NCBI GenBank assembly: GCA_008012315.1
Contig: SSEL01000003.1
Coordinates: forward strand, 124,001 to 188,000
DNA length: 64,000 nucleotides
Reading direction: 5' to 3'
Source of the DNA: Rhodospirillaceae bacterium
GTDB taxonomy: Bacteria; Pseudomonadota; Alphaproteobacteria; Dongiales; Dongiaceae
Shown here: in pieces, positions 55,961-63,169 of the stretch
Position numbering within the stretch: the stretch's first letter is position 1
Layout of the letters: every line of letters begins with the position of its first letter
The notes under the pieces: generated by a model
Seen by the model: the letters and a program-made list of their open reading frames with translations, nothing else
Database searches by the model: none
What the model was told of the DNA's origin: nothing
Made by a program: the position numbers and the translations under genes

Positions 55961-56491
55961 CTACTTGCGCTTATACGGTTTTGAGACGGCCGCTCGGGAC
56001 TGCCAGTTGGCGAGGTATTGTCTTGCCAACTCGGCGTCGCGGATCACCAGCAGGTTTTCGGCGTTCCTTTCCTGCGCGGCCTTCGTGAAGTTGAAGCTGC
56101 CGGTGATCACCGTGCTGCCATCAATCACCATCACCTTATTATGCGCAATCGCGACCTTGTAGTCGATTGCCACCGGTACGCCGGCGTTTTGCAGGTACGT
56201 GGCGCCGGTGTATTTCGCGGTCGCCTGGCTCTTGTCGAGGATGACCTTGACATCGACGCCACGGCGATGCGCGTCGGCGAGAGCCTTGGCGATTGGCGCA
56301 GAGGTGAAGCTATAGGCTTGCACCCTGATGTCATGCTTCGCACTGCTAATCGCATTGACAATCAATTGAGTACAGGCACCGCCGGGTGTGAAGCATGGCG
56401 TGATGGCTTGAGTAGCGCCCGCCGAAACCGTCGAAGACCACGACGCGGCGACAGCCACAAATAATGCAAAAGCGAATCGGATAGTCAGCAT
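55961..56491 (-). CDS. Exported phospholipase D-family nuclease (Nuc-like)
   Basis: A 176-residue protein with an N-terminal signal peptide (MLTIRFAFALFVAVAASWSSTVSA) and one HKD motif, HNKVMVIDGSTVITGSFNFTKAA, at about residues 115-138. Single-HKD proteins of this size, such as plasmid Nuc, work as dimers and cut DNA non-specifically, often in the periplasm. FTPGGACTQLIVNAISSAKHDIRVQAYSFTS is the family's first conserved block. ATG at 56491 is preferred because it starts the signal peptide; the frame runs 12 codons further upstream. Confidence 0.88.
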   Translation of the reverse strand: MLTIRFAFALFVAVAASWSSTVSAGATQAITPCFTPGGACTQLIVNAISSAKHDIRVQAYSFTSAPIAKALADAHRRGVDVKVILDKSQATAKYTGATYLQNAGVPVAIDYKVAIAHNKVMVIDGSTVITGSFNFTKAAQERNAENLLVIRDAELARQYLANWQSRAAVSKPYKRK

Positions 56492-56864
56492 ACCCCACCA
56501 TAAGCACGACCCATCGGGCAAAGCCATCGAAAGAGCGTCACCGACTGAAACTTAACTTCAACCAGGTCATCAGCCAGCGTTCACAGAACTGATCGAGCCT
56601 GTTTTGATCCAAAAGTTTTCGATCTTTGTTTGAAATATCAAATTTTTCAGGATCATTTTCTTCGGTACCGACCCAAGACAAATATAACCGAATTAAACGG
56701 TCAACTCTTAAAATTATAACTGATCATTCTCTCCAATTAGGGCGTCCTCATACTATCGTATTACTCGCATATCTTTTCATCATATGCTTGTTTTCCTTCA
56801 TCACCATCCCGTAGATTCGGAGGGACCCTCACAGGTCACGGTGGGAGAATTGGGGTGAGGCCGA
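56492..56864. other. AT-rich intergenic region before the sulfotransferase gene
   Basis: A 373-bp stretch much richer in A and T than its surroundings. It has a 62-codon plus-strand frame (56626-56814) ending in a hydrophobic segment, but it lacks a ribosome binding site and convincing homology, so it is not called. The right end carries GGTGAGG before the sulfotransferase start. A promoter for that gene is expected here but no clear box pair was found. Confidence 0.4.
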
Positions 56865-57719
56865 ATGACACTCTACAAGCGCCTTTATCGCGCGATAGAG
56901 GCTGGTGATCGTTGGGTTTTGAATGCGTTGGAGCCGCGGGCCTTTCCGGCGCGCGGATTGAAACTGCCACCGATTTTCATCGTGGCGCTTCCTAAGACCG
57001 GCAGCGTCTATATCCAACGTGCGCTTCGCAGCACGCTGCAAATTCAGCGCGGCGAGATTCGCTTAGGTGGCATTGTTGATATCACGTTCGACTGGAACAG
57101 TCTCGTGAGGTTTTCTCGCGGCAATGCATTGACGCGCGTCCATTTGCCTCCACGCAGTCATCTTCTCTACGCCCTGAGGCAAGCCGGCGTCGCCAAAATC
57201 GTCCTGCACCTGCGCGATCCGCGAAGCCAGATCATCTCGTGGACCCGACATGTCGACCGGTCCATCGCGCAGCGCGGCTTAGCAAGCGGCATGCTGGACT
57301 GTCAGCAGGTGCTCCCCAGTGACTATGCGTCGTGGTCCTTCGAATCCCGCCTCAAGTGGCAGGTGGATAACCAGTTAGAGGGCTTTGTTAAATGGACGGA
57401 GAACTGGCTTGATCTGTCTCAACTACAACAGGGACCGGAAACCCTGGTCACGTCCTATGAAGACTTTTCGCGATCGCCGGCCGACTATGTAAGGAAGGTT
57501 TGCAGCTTTTATAATATTCCCTTGGGTCAGGGATGGCTCAGGCTGCCAGCGATGGCTATCGGGTCCAACAACATATTCCACAAGGAAGCGAAATCACCGG
57601 TGGAGATCATGGGGCCAGATCTTTACGAGCAAGCCAGCGCCGCGATTCCGGCGACCCTGGCCCAGCGATTCGGGTGGCTGACGTCAGCATCCGTCAAGTT
57701 AGACATGCAAGCGCCGTAG
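56865..57719 (+). CDS. Sulfotransferase-like protein
   Basis: A 284-residue protein with the PAPS-binding layout of sulfotransferases: the 5'-phosphosulfate loop FIVALPKTGSVYIQRAL near residues 37-53 and the 3'-phosphate segment VLHLRDPRSQIISW near 112-125. The rest (VTSYEDFSRSPADYVRKVCSFYNI) agrees with the late conserved region of the family. The acceptor is unknown; surface glycans or lipids are typical. It stands alone on the plus strand beside minus-strand phage genes, so it may be cargo that modifies the host surface. Confidence 0.78.
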   Translation: MTLYKRLYRAIEAGDRWVLNALEPRAFPARGLKLPPIFIVALPKTGSVYIQRALRSTLQIQRGEIRLGGIVDITFDWNSLVRFSRGNALTRVHLPPRSHLLYALRQAGVAKIVLHLRDPRSQIISWTRHVDRSIAQRGLASGMLDCQQVLPSDYASWSFESRLKWQVDNQLEGFVKWTENWLDLSQLQQGPETLVTSYEDFSRSPADYVRKVCSFYNIPLGQGWLRLPAMAIGSNNIFHKEAKSPVEIMGPDLYEQASAAIPATLAQRFGWLTSASVKLDMQAP

Positions 57720-57722
57720 GTA

Positions 57723-57745
57723 CGTCACCTTCACAAAAGGTGACG
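57723..57745. terminator. Stem-loop between convergent genes
   Basis: Perfect nine-base arms cgtcacctt and aaggtgacg around a five-base loop, lying across the stop codon of the minus-strand gene and four bases after the sulfotransferase stop. It has no T-run, but its position suggests a two-way terminator. Confidence 0.55.
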
Positions 57746-58237
57746 AAGGATCATCGAGATGACGGCCCCGATGCCGCAACCAAGCGCGAACAACCCGACG
57801 CTGACGAACGCCGCCGCCTTATAGGCACGCTGCGCATCAAGGCGAGCCCATTCCGATCCGATATTCTTGAGGCGATGATACCAAGCCTCCTTTCGCCACA
57901 CCGCCAGCAGCGACAGCCAGCCGTCATCAGTGACGGTCATCGGGCCAACTTCCGTCGCGCCGCCCGTCACGATCTTGACGTTGTCGCGGTCAGCGACGAT
58001 CAGCGGACGATCGAGAAACAGCCGGCACCAGTGCTCATCGAGGCTGGGATGAAACCAGCCCCAGAAGTGCTGCAGGCGTTCGACATTCTGCGGGTCTTTC
58101 GTGCCCAGCAGATACGAGCACCAGGACCAGGCGCCGCCGGCAAAGATCACCGGCAGCATCACCGCCTCGCGACAGGCATGCAGTGTGGTTTGGAGCCAGC
58201 CGATAGCGACCGCCCAGATATTGCGAATCCAGTTCAT
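57731..58237 (-). CDS. Phage membrane protein, unknown function
   Basis: A 168-residue protein with two likely hydrophobic regions: IWAVAIGWLQTT to MLPVIFAGGAWSW near the N-terminus and FVSVGLFALGCGIGAVISMIL near the C-terminus. No family is recognised. GAGGTAAG precedes the ATG, only nine bases after the Rz1 stop, so it belongs to the lysis transcript. It could help lysis or superinfection exclusion. Confidence 0.6.
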   Translation of the reverse strand: MNWIRNIWAVAIGWLQTTLHACREAVMLPVIFAGGAWSWCSYLLGTKDPQNVERLQHFWGWFHPSLDEHWCRLFLDRPLIVADRDNVKIVTGGATEVGPMTVTDDGWLSLLAVWRKEAWYHRLKNIGSEWARLDAQRAYKAAAFVSVGLFALGCGIGAVISMILRHLL

Positions 58238-58245
58238 GACTTACC

Positions 58246-58560
58246 TCAGGGATGATTGGCAGTGGCAGGCTGGCCCTGATACCAAAGGCGCAGCGCTTCG
58301 AGTTTTGCCCGGCAATCCCGGCCGGGGATGGCGATGTCGACGATCAGCGCAGCCTGCGTTTGATCGTCCATCGCCTGAATCGCCTCATCGGACGGGATCG
58401 GCGGTTCCGGCAGGCAGTTGAGGAGGCTTTGATCCGGCTTGACCTGCACCTCCTGGATTTTGGTCACCACGATCGGCGGCGCGGCCTTCGGCTGTATCTC
58501 GCAGCCGCTGCCAAGCATGAACGCTATAAGGGCCAATGGGATTGTTCGGGCCTTGCACAC
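58246..58560 (-). CDS. Rz1-like outer-membrane spanin lipoprotein, overlapping Rz
   Basis: A 104-residue lipoprotein read in a different frame from the end of the Rz gene and extending past it. The GTG at 58560 gives VCKARTIPLALIAFMLGSGC with lipobox Cys20. The mature part is Pro-rich (PKAAPP, CLPEPPIPSD), typical of Rz1. It joins Rz across the periplasm to fuse the membranes at the last step of phage lysis. The exact start is inferred from the signal length. Confidence 0.75.
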   Translation of the reverse strand: MCKARTIPLALIAFMLGSGCEIQPKAAPPIVVTKIQEVQVKPDQSLLNCLPEPPIPSDEAIQAMDDQTQAALIVDIAIPGRDCRAKLEALRLWYQGQPATANHP

Positions 58561-58927
58561 GGCGGATTTCCCCCTTGATGGTTGCGGCCGTCTCCTGGCG
58601 CCTGGCGGCCTGTTCGGCCGCACCTTGCGCGAGGCGGTCCATTGAATTGCGCAGATCATCGATCTTGCGCTGCAGGTCGGCATTGGCGGCGTTGACACGC
58701 TCGATCGTCTCCGCATTGGCCTGCCAGGCATCGCGCTCGGCTTCCGCCGCCTTTTGCTCGGTGACGGCCTTCGCCGTCGCCGCCTCCGCCACCCATCGGT
58801 TACCGCGCTCCCAGGCATAGAGCCCGGCCAGCGCCGCGATCACCAAGCCGACCGCGATCCAGGGCAGCAGCTTCTTGAGCATGCTCGCCCCGGCCGCGCC
58901 GGCCGCCTCCCCCAAAATCATCGTCAT
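58385..58927 (-). CDS. Rz-like inner-membrane spanin
   Basis: A 180-residue type II membrane protein: a single transmembrane segment (LLPWIAVGLVIAALAGLYAW) near residues 20-39 and then a long periplasmic coiled coil (TAKAVTEQKAAEAERDAWQANAET onward to about 110). GGGAGG precedes the ATG, which directly follows the transglycosylase stop (TAGATG). The 3' part shares 176 bases with the Rz1 gene in another frame. This is the standard nested spanin layout. Confidence 0.8.
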   Translation of the reverse strand: MTMILGEAAGAAGASMLKKLLPWIAVGLVIAALAGLYAWERGNRWVAEAATAKAVTEQKAAEAERDAWQANAETIERVNAANADLQRKIDDLRNSMDRLAQGAAEQAARRQETAATIKGEIRRVQGPNNPIGPYSVHAWQRLRDTAEGRAADRGDQNPGGAGQAGSKPPQLPAGTADPVR

Positions 58928-59374
58928 CTATTGGCCTCCCAACCGGCGCTGCCAGTCGGCAATGCGGTCGACATAGGTGATTGTTTCGCGCGCGTGTCGG
59001 CCGGTGACATCCGGCAGGCAACGCGCGACGACTGACCACGACTGGCCAGGGCAGAGCCGCAATGCCTTGCGGACGTTGCCGGGCCCGGCGTTGTAGCCGG
59101 CTTGAGACATGCGATGCCGCTCCGGATCCTGCCACCACCGCCAATCCGGGAAGCGCCGCATCTTGCCCATGTAATAGGCGCCGGCATCGATCGCGGACGA
59201 AGGGTCGAACGCCGTTCGCGTGCCGAGGCCGAGCTCGGCCGCAACCTCGCGCCAGGTGCCCGGCATGAATTGCGCCAGGCCCTTCGCGCCGACCGGCGAC
59301 ACGGCTTTCGGATCGAGACCCGATTCCTGGCAGAGCTGCGCCTTCCAGGCGAGCGCTGCGACCTGCAGCGACAT
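58928..59374 (-). CDS. Phage lytic transglycosylase (SLT domain), start uncertain
   Basis: Endolysin of the soluble lytic transglycosylase type, which cleaves peptidoglycan glycan strands. The catalytic Glu is in CQESGLDPKAVSPVGAKGLAQFMPGTW, followed by DPSSAIDAGAYYMGKM and MSQAGYNAGPGNV. The ATG at 59374 gives 148 residues, but the preceding in-frame codons (DLQIAAAAARWWQD) look like the normal start of this domain, so translation may begin upstream, for example at a GTG at 59488 inside the next gene. No clear signal peptide is seen, so export may rely on a holin. Confidence 0.8.
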   Translation of the reverse strand: MSLQVAALAWKAQLCQESGLDPKAVSPVGAKGLAQFMPGTWREVAAELGLGTRTAFDPSSAIDAGAYYMGKMRRFPDWRWWQDPERHRMSQAGYNAGPGNVRKALRLCPGQSWSVVARCLPDVTGRHARETITYVDRIADWQRRLGGQ

Positions 59375-59420
59375 GTCTTGCCACCAACGGGCGGCGGCAG
59401 CGGCGATCTGCAGGTCGTAG

Positions 59421-59756
59421 TCAGCTGAGAAGCATGACGCAGCCGCCGAAGGCGAAGATGGCCAGGATGCGCAGACCGAGATACACACTGACAGCCAGAT
59501 TACCCTTGCGAATCTCACTCCATTCCTCCCTGAAAGAGATGCCGGCGCGCCAATCCAGCCAGCGTGACGCCATGACGAGCCCATAGACGGTCGCCGCGGC
59601 CAATGTGAGCCGCAGGACGTTCCGATAGATGCTGGCATCGAGATAGCCGCTGGCTTCCGGCAGGTGCACGGCGGCGACCACAACGGCGACGAGCAAGGCC
59701 GGCAGGAATAGGAGCCGGACGAAGGCGGCGATCGCCGTCCCGATAAGTTTCCACAT
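59421..59756 (-). CDS. Small phage membrane protein, holin-like
   Basis: A 111-residue protein with three likely transmembrane segments (FVRLLFLPALLVAVVVAAVHL, LTLAAATVYGLVMA, VYLGLRILAIFAFGGCVMLL). Location next to the endolysin and spanin genes suggests a holin or pinholin role, but no family is certain. AAGGAC precedes the ATG at 59756; the frame runs 40 codons further upstream into the next gene and is not used. The next gene upstream ends two bases before this start. Confidence 0.65.
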   Translation of the reverse strand: MWKLIGTAIAAFVRLLFLPALLVAVVVAAVHLPEASGYLDASIYRNVLRLTLAAATVYGLVMASRWLDWRAGISFREEWSEIRKGNLAVSVYLGLRILAIFAFGGCVMLLS

Positions 59757-59757
59757 G

Positions 59758-59943
59758 TTACTTGTCCTTTGGGTTTGCTGATGACGGCCGGCGCGGCACG
59801 AAGCGCCGGATGTCTTCGGTGAGCTGCCAGGCCTGATCGGCCGGCAGGTTGAGGATTTCGGGGAACTGACCGTCATCGATGGTCAAAGCAACCCCGTCAT
59901 CGGTCGGCTTCACCGACCAATGTGCTTGTGTTCGGATTGGCAT
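59758..59943 (-). CDS. Small phage protein, unknown function
   Basis: A 61-residue soluble protein beginning MPIRTQAHWSVKPTDDG and ending in a basic tail. It lies without gaps between two membrane-protein genes of the lysis region, which supports it as a real gene. No homologue or function is recognised. Confidence 0.55.
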   Translation of the reverse strand: MPIRTQAHWSVKPTDDGVALTIDDGQFPEILNLPADQAWQLTEDIRRFVPRRPSSANPKDK

Positions 59944-59945
59944 GC

Positions 59946-60263
59946 TCAGCCTTTGTCGACGAAGCGATCGACCAGCCGCGTCAGCAGGGCCTGGATACCG
60001 GCCGGGCCGAGATAGGACACCATAATGACGACGGCGGTTGCCGGCTTGGGATCGAGATGGAAGTACTCACCGATGCCATCGGCGACGAAGCCGCTGGCCA
60101 AGGCCGTCGGTAGCTCCCAGAGCAGATGCGTCGACCAGAATTTCCGTTCGCGCTTCTGGACCTGCCGCACATGCCAGCCCAGCCGCCCCATGCAGGCGAA
60201 GGCCAGCGTCGTGACGAAGCTCCACACCGCCTGACGCAGGTCAGGCGGCAATAAATTGTCCAT
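59946..60263 (-). CDS. Putative phage holin
   Basis: A 105-residue protein with an N-terminal hydrophobic helix (AVWSFVTTLAFACMGRLGWHV), a central amphipathic stretch (LLWELPTALASGFVADGIGEYF) and a second hydrophobic helix (TAVVIMVSYLGPAGIQALL). The order and size resemble phage holins of proteobacterial prophages, which release endolysin by making inner-membrane holes. GGGGGA precedes ATG 60263. The position at the start of the lysis genes supports this. Confidence 0.68.
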   Translation of the reverse strand: MDNLLPPDLRQAVWSFVTTLAFACMGRLGWHVRQVQKRERKFWSTHLLWELPTALASGFVADGIGEYFHLDPKPATAVVIMVSYLGPAGIQALLTRLVDRFVDKG

Positions 60264-60330
60264 TATGTCCCCCAAGAGTCGATCAGACACGGCGGCGCTT
60301 AACAGCAACCCGCTCGATGGCGGTTTGATG

Positions 60331-60588
60331 TTACGAATTCACCACATAAGAGCCCGGATCGGTATCGTTCGGGCATCGGAGCATGAGTTCGGCGTGCCGG
60401 TCCGGTATGATATTGTAGGTATCCAAAAGCCGGTCGCACCAATATGCGTACGACGCCTGCGTCATGTTCGGAACGAGAATGATCGTTCTATCGAACGCGA
60501 TACTCTCGGTGCTGCTGCCCAATCTCAGGCTATAAAGCGACTGCAACTCAAGATCCGAAAGTGAAGAAAGAAACTCCGATGTCCTCAT
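60331..60588 (-). CDS. Small phage protein downstream of tail fibre, unknown
   Basis: An 85-residue protein (MRTSEFLSSLSDLELQSLYSLRLG) with no recognised family. Its ATG at 60588 lies one base after the tail-fibre stop, so the two are coupled. By position it could be a fibre-assembly or host-range accessory. Composition is less GC-rich than the neighbouring genes. Confidence 0.6.
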   Translation of the reverse strand: MRTSEFLSSLSDLELQSLYSLRLGSSTESIAFDRTIILVPNMTQASYAYWCDRLLDTYNIIPDRHAELMLRCPNDTDPGSYVVNS

Positions 60589-60589
60589 C

Positions 60590-62239
60590 TCAACCCCGCG
60601 AGAAATTAAAGCGGCGCTCAAGATAGACATAGTCTATCTCCATCGACCTATTTGTCGTTCCTGCGATCTTATTGATTCTTGCGACAATTGCCCGGCTTCC
60701 TGTTTGGATATTGGTGGTAATGGTTGCCGCCGGTACCCCATCGACAGTGAACCCGATAGAAGTTGCTCCCTCATTCAACGTGAACCCCAGGTTCTGATAT
60801 GCGGTCGTTACGGGAATGCCTGTAATAACTGTCGTTTCTACGGTACTCCTGACGGAACATGCCAACCAGTTAGGACTGACCGCAGAGTTGTATCGGAAGT
60901 AAATTCCGTTAAATGGCGACAGCGATGACACGAAATCAGAAAAGCCGATCAGGAGTTGATAATTGTCGGTCGCATCGGAGAGGGCCGACAATTTGAGGCG
61001 GCACTTGAATGTGATCGCGCCATTAGTTCCCAGGGAAAACGAGGCACCGCCTGTTGCGACAAACGCAGTGCCAGCATTTGTTGTGCCAGTTTCAAATAGC
61101 TTAGAACCGATCGTATTTGCATTGTTGCTGTTGCTGACCGTCGCACCTGTTCCACTCTGCGATGTTGCTAGCCCGAGCGGACCAATGTTTGACGAGGCCG
61201 TGCTCATGAAGTCTTCAAAAAAGATGCCATCAGCAATCGGGTCACTTCCGCCACCGGCGCTGGCCGGACCCCGGATGTCGACAGCATCCGCAATTGTGCT
61301 GGTGAACCCCGCCGATCCGACATACTTGCCGATCGCCGGCTTCGCGCCAGTGCCACCGGCCCAATCAATCACCTGCTGCACGCGCCGATCGCCGTCGGCA
61401 ATAACCGCGAAGACCGGCGACCAGCCATCGTCGCCATCGTCACCATCGGACCCAGGCTGACCCGGATCGCCGGGATCACCGGTCGCCCCACGGATATCGA
61501 CGGCATCGCCGATCGCATCAACCAGCCCAGCCACACCGACATACTTGCCGGTCGCCGGCTTCGCGCCGGTGCCGCCGGCCCAATCAATCACCTGCTGCAC
61601 GCGCCGATCGCCGTCGGCAATAACCGCGAAGACCGGCGACCAACCATCGTCGCCATCGTCACCATCGGACCCAGGCTGACCCGGATCGCCGGGATCACCG
61701 GTCGCCCCACGGATATCGACGGCATCGCCGATCGCATCAACCAGCCCAGCCACACCGACGTACTTGCCCGTCGCCGGCTTCACGCCGGTACCGCCGGTCC
61801 AGTCAGTCACTTGCAGGACCCGTCGATCATTATCCTCGGCAATAGCGAAGACCGGCGACCAGCCGTTTACGCCATCGGCGCCGTCGGCACCCGGCTGACC
61901 GTCTTCACCGTCGTCGCCAGCAGGACCGGGATCACCAGGATCGCCATCGGCGCCGGCTGTGCCACGGATGTCCACGGCGTCGCCGATCGCATCAACCAGC
62001 CCAGCCGCACCGACATACTTGCCGGTCGCCGGCTTCGCGCCGGTGCCACCGGCCCAATCAATCACCTGCTGGACCCGCCGACCGCCGTCGGCAATGAGGG
62101 CGAAGACCGGCGACCAGCCGTTCATGCCATCGGCACCCGGCTCGCCCGGATCACCATCTGCGCCCTTCGGTCCACGATTAACGACAACGGGTAGCGCAAC
62201 CAATTGCTTCACGACGGCGACCAAGTTGATGCTCGTCAT
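60590..62239 (-). CDS. Collagen-like phage tail fibre
   Basis: A 549-residue tail-fibre protein. The N-terminal part has four copies of a module: a collagen-like Gly-x-y run rich in GDPGDPG and GDDG, then GWSPVFAxIADGxRRVQQVIDW and TGKYVGxAGLVDAIGDAVDIRG. From about residue 300 the C-terminal domain (IFFEDFMSTASSN to YVYLERRFNF) has a jelly-roll-like sequence that resembles carbohydrate-binding domains of tail proteins. It should trimerise and bind the host surface. The next gene ends four bases from its start. Confidence 0.82.
   Translation of the reverse strand: MTSINLVAVVKQLVALPVVVNRGPKGADGDPGEPGADGMNGWSPVFALIADGGRRVQQVIDWAGGTGAKPATGKYVGAAGLVDAIGDAVDIRGTAGADGDPGDPGPAGDDGEDGQPGADGADGVNGWSPVFAIAEDNDRRVLQVTDWTGGTGVKPATGKYVGVAGLVDAIGDAVDIRGATGDPGDPGQPGSDGDDGDDGWSPVFAVIADGDRRVQQVIDWAGGTGAKPATGKYVGVAGLVDAIGDAVDIRGATGDPGDPGQPGSDGDDGDDGWSPVFAVIADGDRRVQQVIDWAGGTGAKPAIGKYVGSAGFTSTIADAVDIRGPASAGGGSDPIADGIFFEDFMSTASSNIGPLGLATSQSGTGATVSNSNNANTIGSKLFETGTTNAGTAFVATGGASFSLGTNGAITFKCRLKLSALSDATDNYQLLIGFSDFVSSLSPFNGIYFRYNSAVSPNWLACSVRSTVETTVITGIPVTTAYQNLGFTLNEGATSIGFTVDGVPAATITTNIQTGSRAIVARINKIAGTTNRSMEIDYVYLERRFNFSRG
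61371..62063. repeat. Tandem 219-bp repeats within the tail fibre gene
   Basis: Marker sequence acctgctgca recurs at 61371, 61590, 61809 (diverged) and 62064, so the unit is 219 bp (73 codons), with the last interval 255 bp because the collagen stretch is 12 codons longer. The first two units are nearly identical over about 170 bases, with one mismatch seen. Confidence 0.9.
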
Positions 62240-62622
62240 CGCGTGACCTCCGCAATTACCGTGAAATTGCCCATGATCAGCGTCGTCACGACGCCCTCAG
62301 GCGAGCGAATTTCAAGGTCATAGACATAGTTTTCAGTGATAGGGAAAACACCGCGATCACACGGCACCGGAATGTCCTTGGTCTGGGCCGGCAACAGCGA
62401 GATCGCGACGACACCGGCATCAGCATCGATCGTAATGCCGGTGCCCTCGGTCGAGAGATCCAGCACTGGCACCGGATCAGCGACGCGCTTACGCACCTGC
62501 ATGCGGGCCGAATAGCCGGCGAGCGGCAGCGGTGGACCGCTTTCGCTGTTCTGGTGCGTCTCGATCGACACATCCAGGCTGTCGCCCTGGCGGCATTCCA
62601 GGTTTGTCAGCAGCGCCGTCAT
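62236..62622 (-). CDS. Phage tail-associated protein, unknown function
   Basis: A 128-residue protein (MTALLTNLECRQGDSLDVSIET) with a beta-rich pattern (YSARMQVRKR, VVAISLLPAQTKDIP, NYVYDLEIRSPEGVVTTLIMGNFTV). It resembles small structural domains found beside tail fibres. The ATG at 62622 overlaps the DUF4376 gene stop by four bases. Its own stop codon overlaps the start of the fibre gene by four bases. The role is inferred from position only. Confidence 0.65.
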   Translation of the reverse strand: MTALLTNLECRQGDSLDVSIETHQNSESGPPLPLAGYSARMQVRKRVADPVPVLDLSTEGTGITIDADAGVVAISLLPAQTKDIPVPCDRGVFPITENYVYDLEIRSPEGVVTTLIMGNFTVIAEVTR

Positions 62623-63161
62623 GCCGAGCGACTCGCAATTTCCGCCAGCAACGCCGCGTCGACGGCCTCGACGGTGATTAGCTCGCCTGCCTCGATCCTG
62701 AGGCCGACAGCCTCCTCCGCCGCGAAGCAGGCTTGGATATGAGCGCCGAGCGCGTTGAAGATCGCGGTGATGGTGGCGAGATCGACCGCCAGCCAACCGG
62801 CCTCCGACTTGAACCGGACGGTCTCGGCCGGATTGGCGTCGAGATAGGCTTTAGTTCCGTTGATTAGGGATTTGGAACGGTCATCCGTCGCAATGCGAAC
62901 GCCGTTCACTTGCATGCCACCAGTTTCGATTTCCCAGCGCTGCGCCGCCAGATTTTCCAACAGATCAGCCTTGCTGGGCGGGACCACATCAACCGGCGGA
63001 TTGGAAAACGTGCCCGACGCTGCATCCCAAATCTGTCCGATGCTGGCGGTGTCGGATTGGACAACGAACAGGCCATCAGCGAGCGGAAAGTCATCCGGCT
63101 TTGCCAATTCGATGACATTCGCGACCACATTGGTGGCGGCAAGGATAAGGGCATGTCGCAT
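62619..63161 (-). CDS. DUF4376 phage tail protein
   Basis: A 180-residue protein. The first 55 residues carry the short beta-strand tail-protein start (ANVIELAKPDDFPLADGLFVV then GQIWDAASGTFSNPP). The C-terminal 110 residues, from LAAQRWEIETGGMQVNGVRIATDDRSKSLI to ALGAHIQACFAAEEA, match the DUF4376 domain common in phage tail genes, probably related to fibre assembly or attachment. It lies eight bases after the glycine-rich gene. Confidence 0.82.
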   Translation of the reverse strand: MRHALILAATNVVANVIELAKPDDFPLADGLFVVQSDTASIGQIWDAASGTFSNPPVDVVPPSKADLLENLAAQRWEIETGGMQVNGVRIATDDRSKSLINGTKAYLDANPAETVRFKSEAGWLAVDLATITAIFNALGAHIQACFAAEEAVGLRIEAGELITVEAVDAALLAEIASRSA

Positions 63162-63169
63162 GGTTGCTC

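Noticed and set aside
56626-56814. A 62-codon plus-strand frame with a hydrophobic end
   Set aside because: AT-rich background, no ribosome binding site and no homology; chance frame is likelier.
59488-59683. Long N-terminal extension of the transglycosylase
   Set aside because: It runs through the neighbouring membrane-protein gene and has no domain; only the last part near 59375-59416 could belong to the enzyme.
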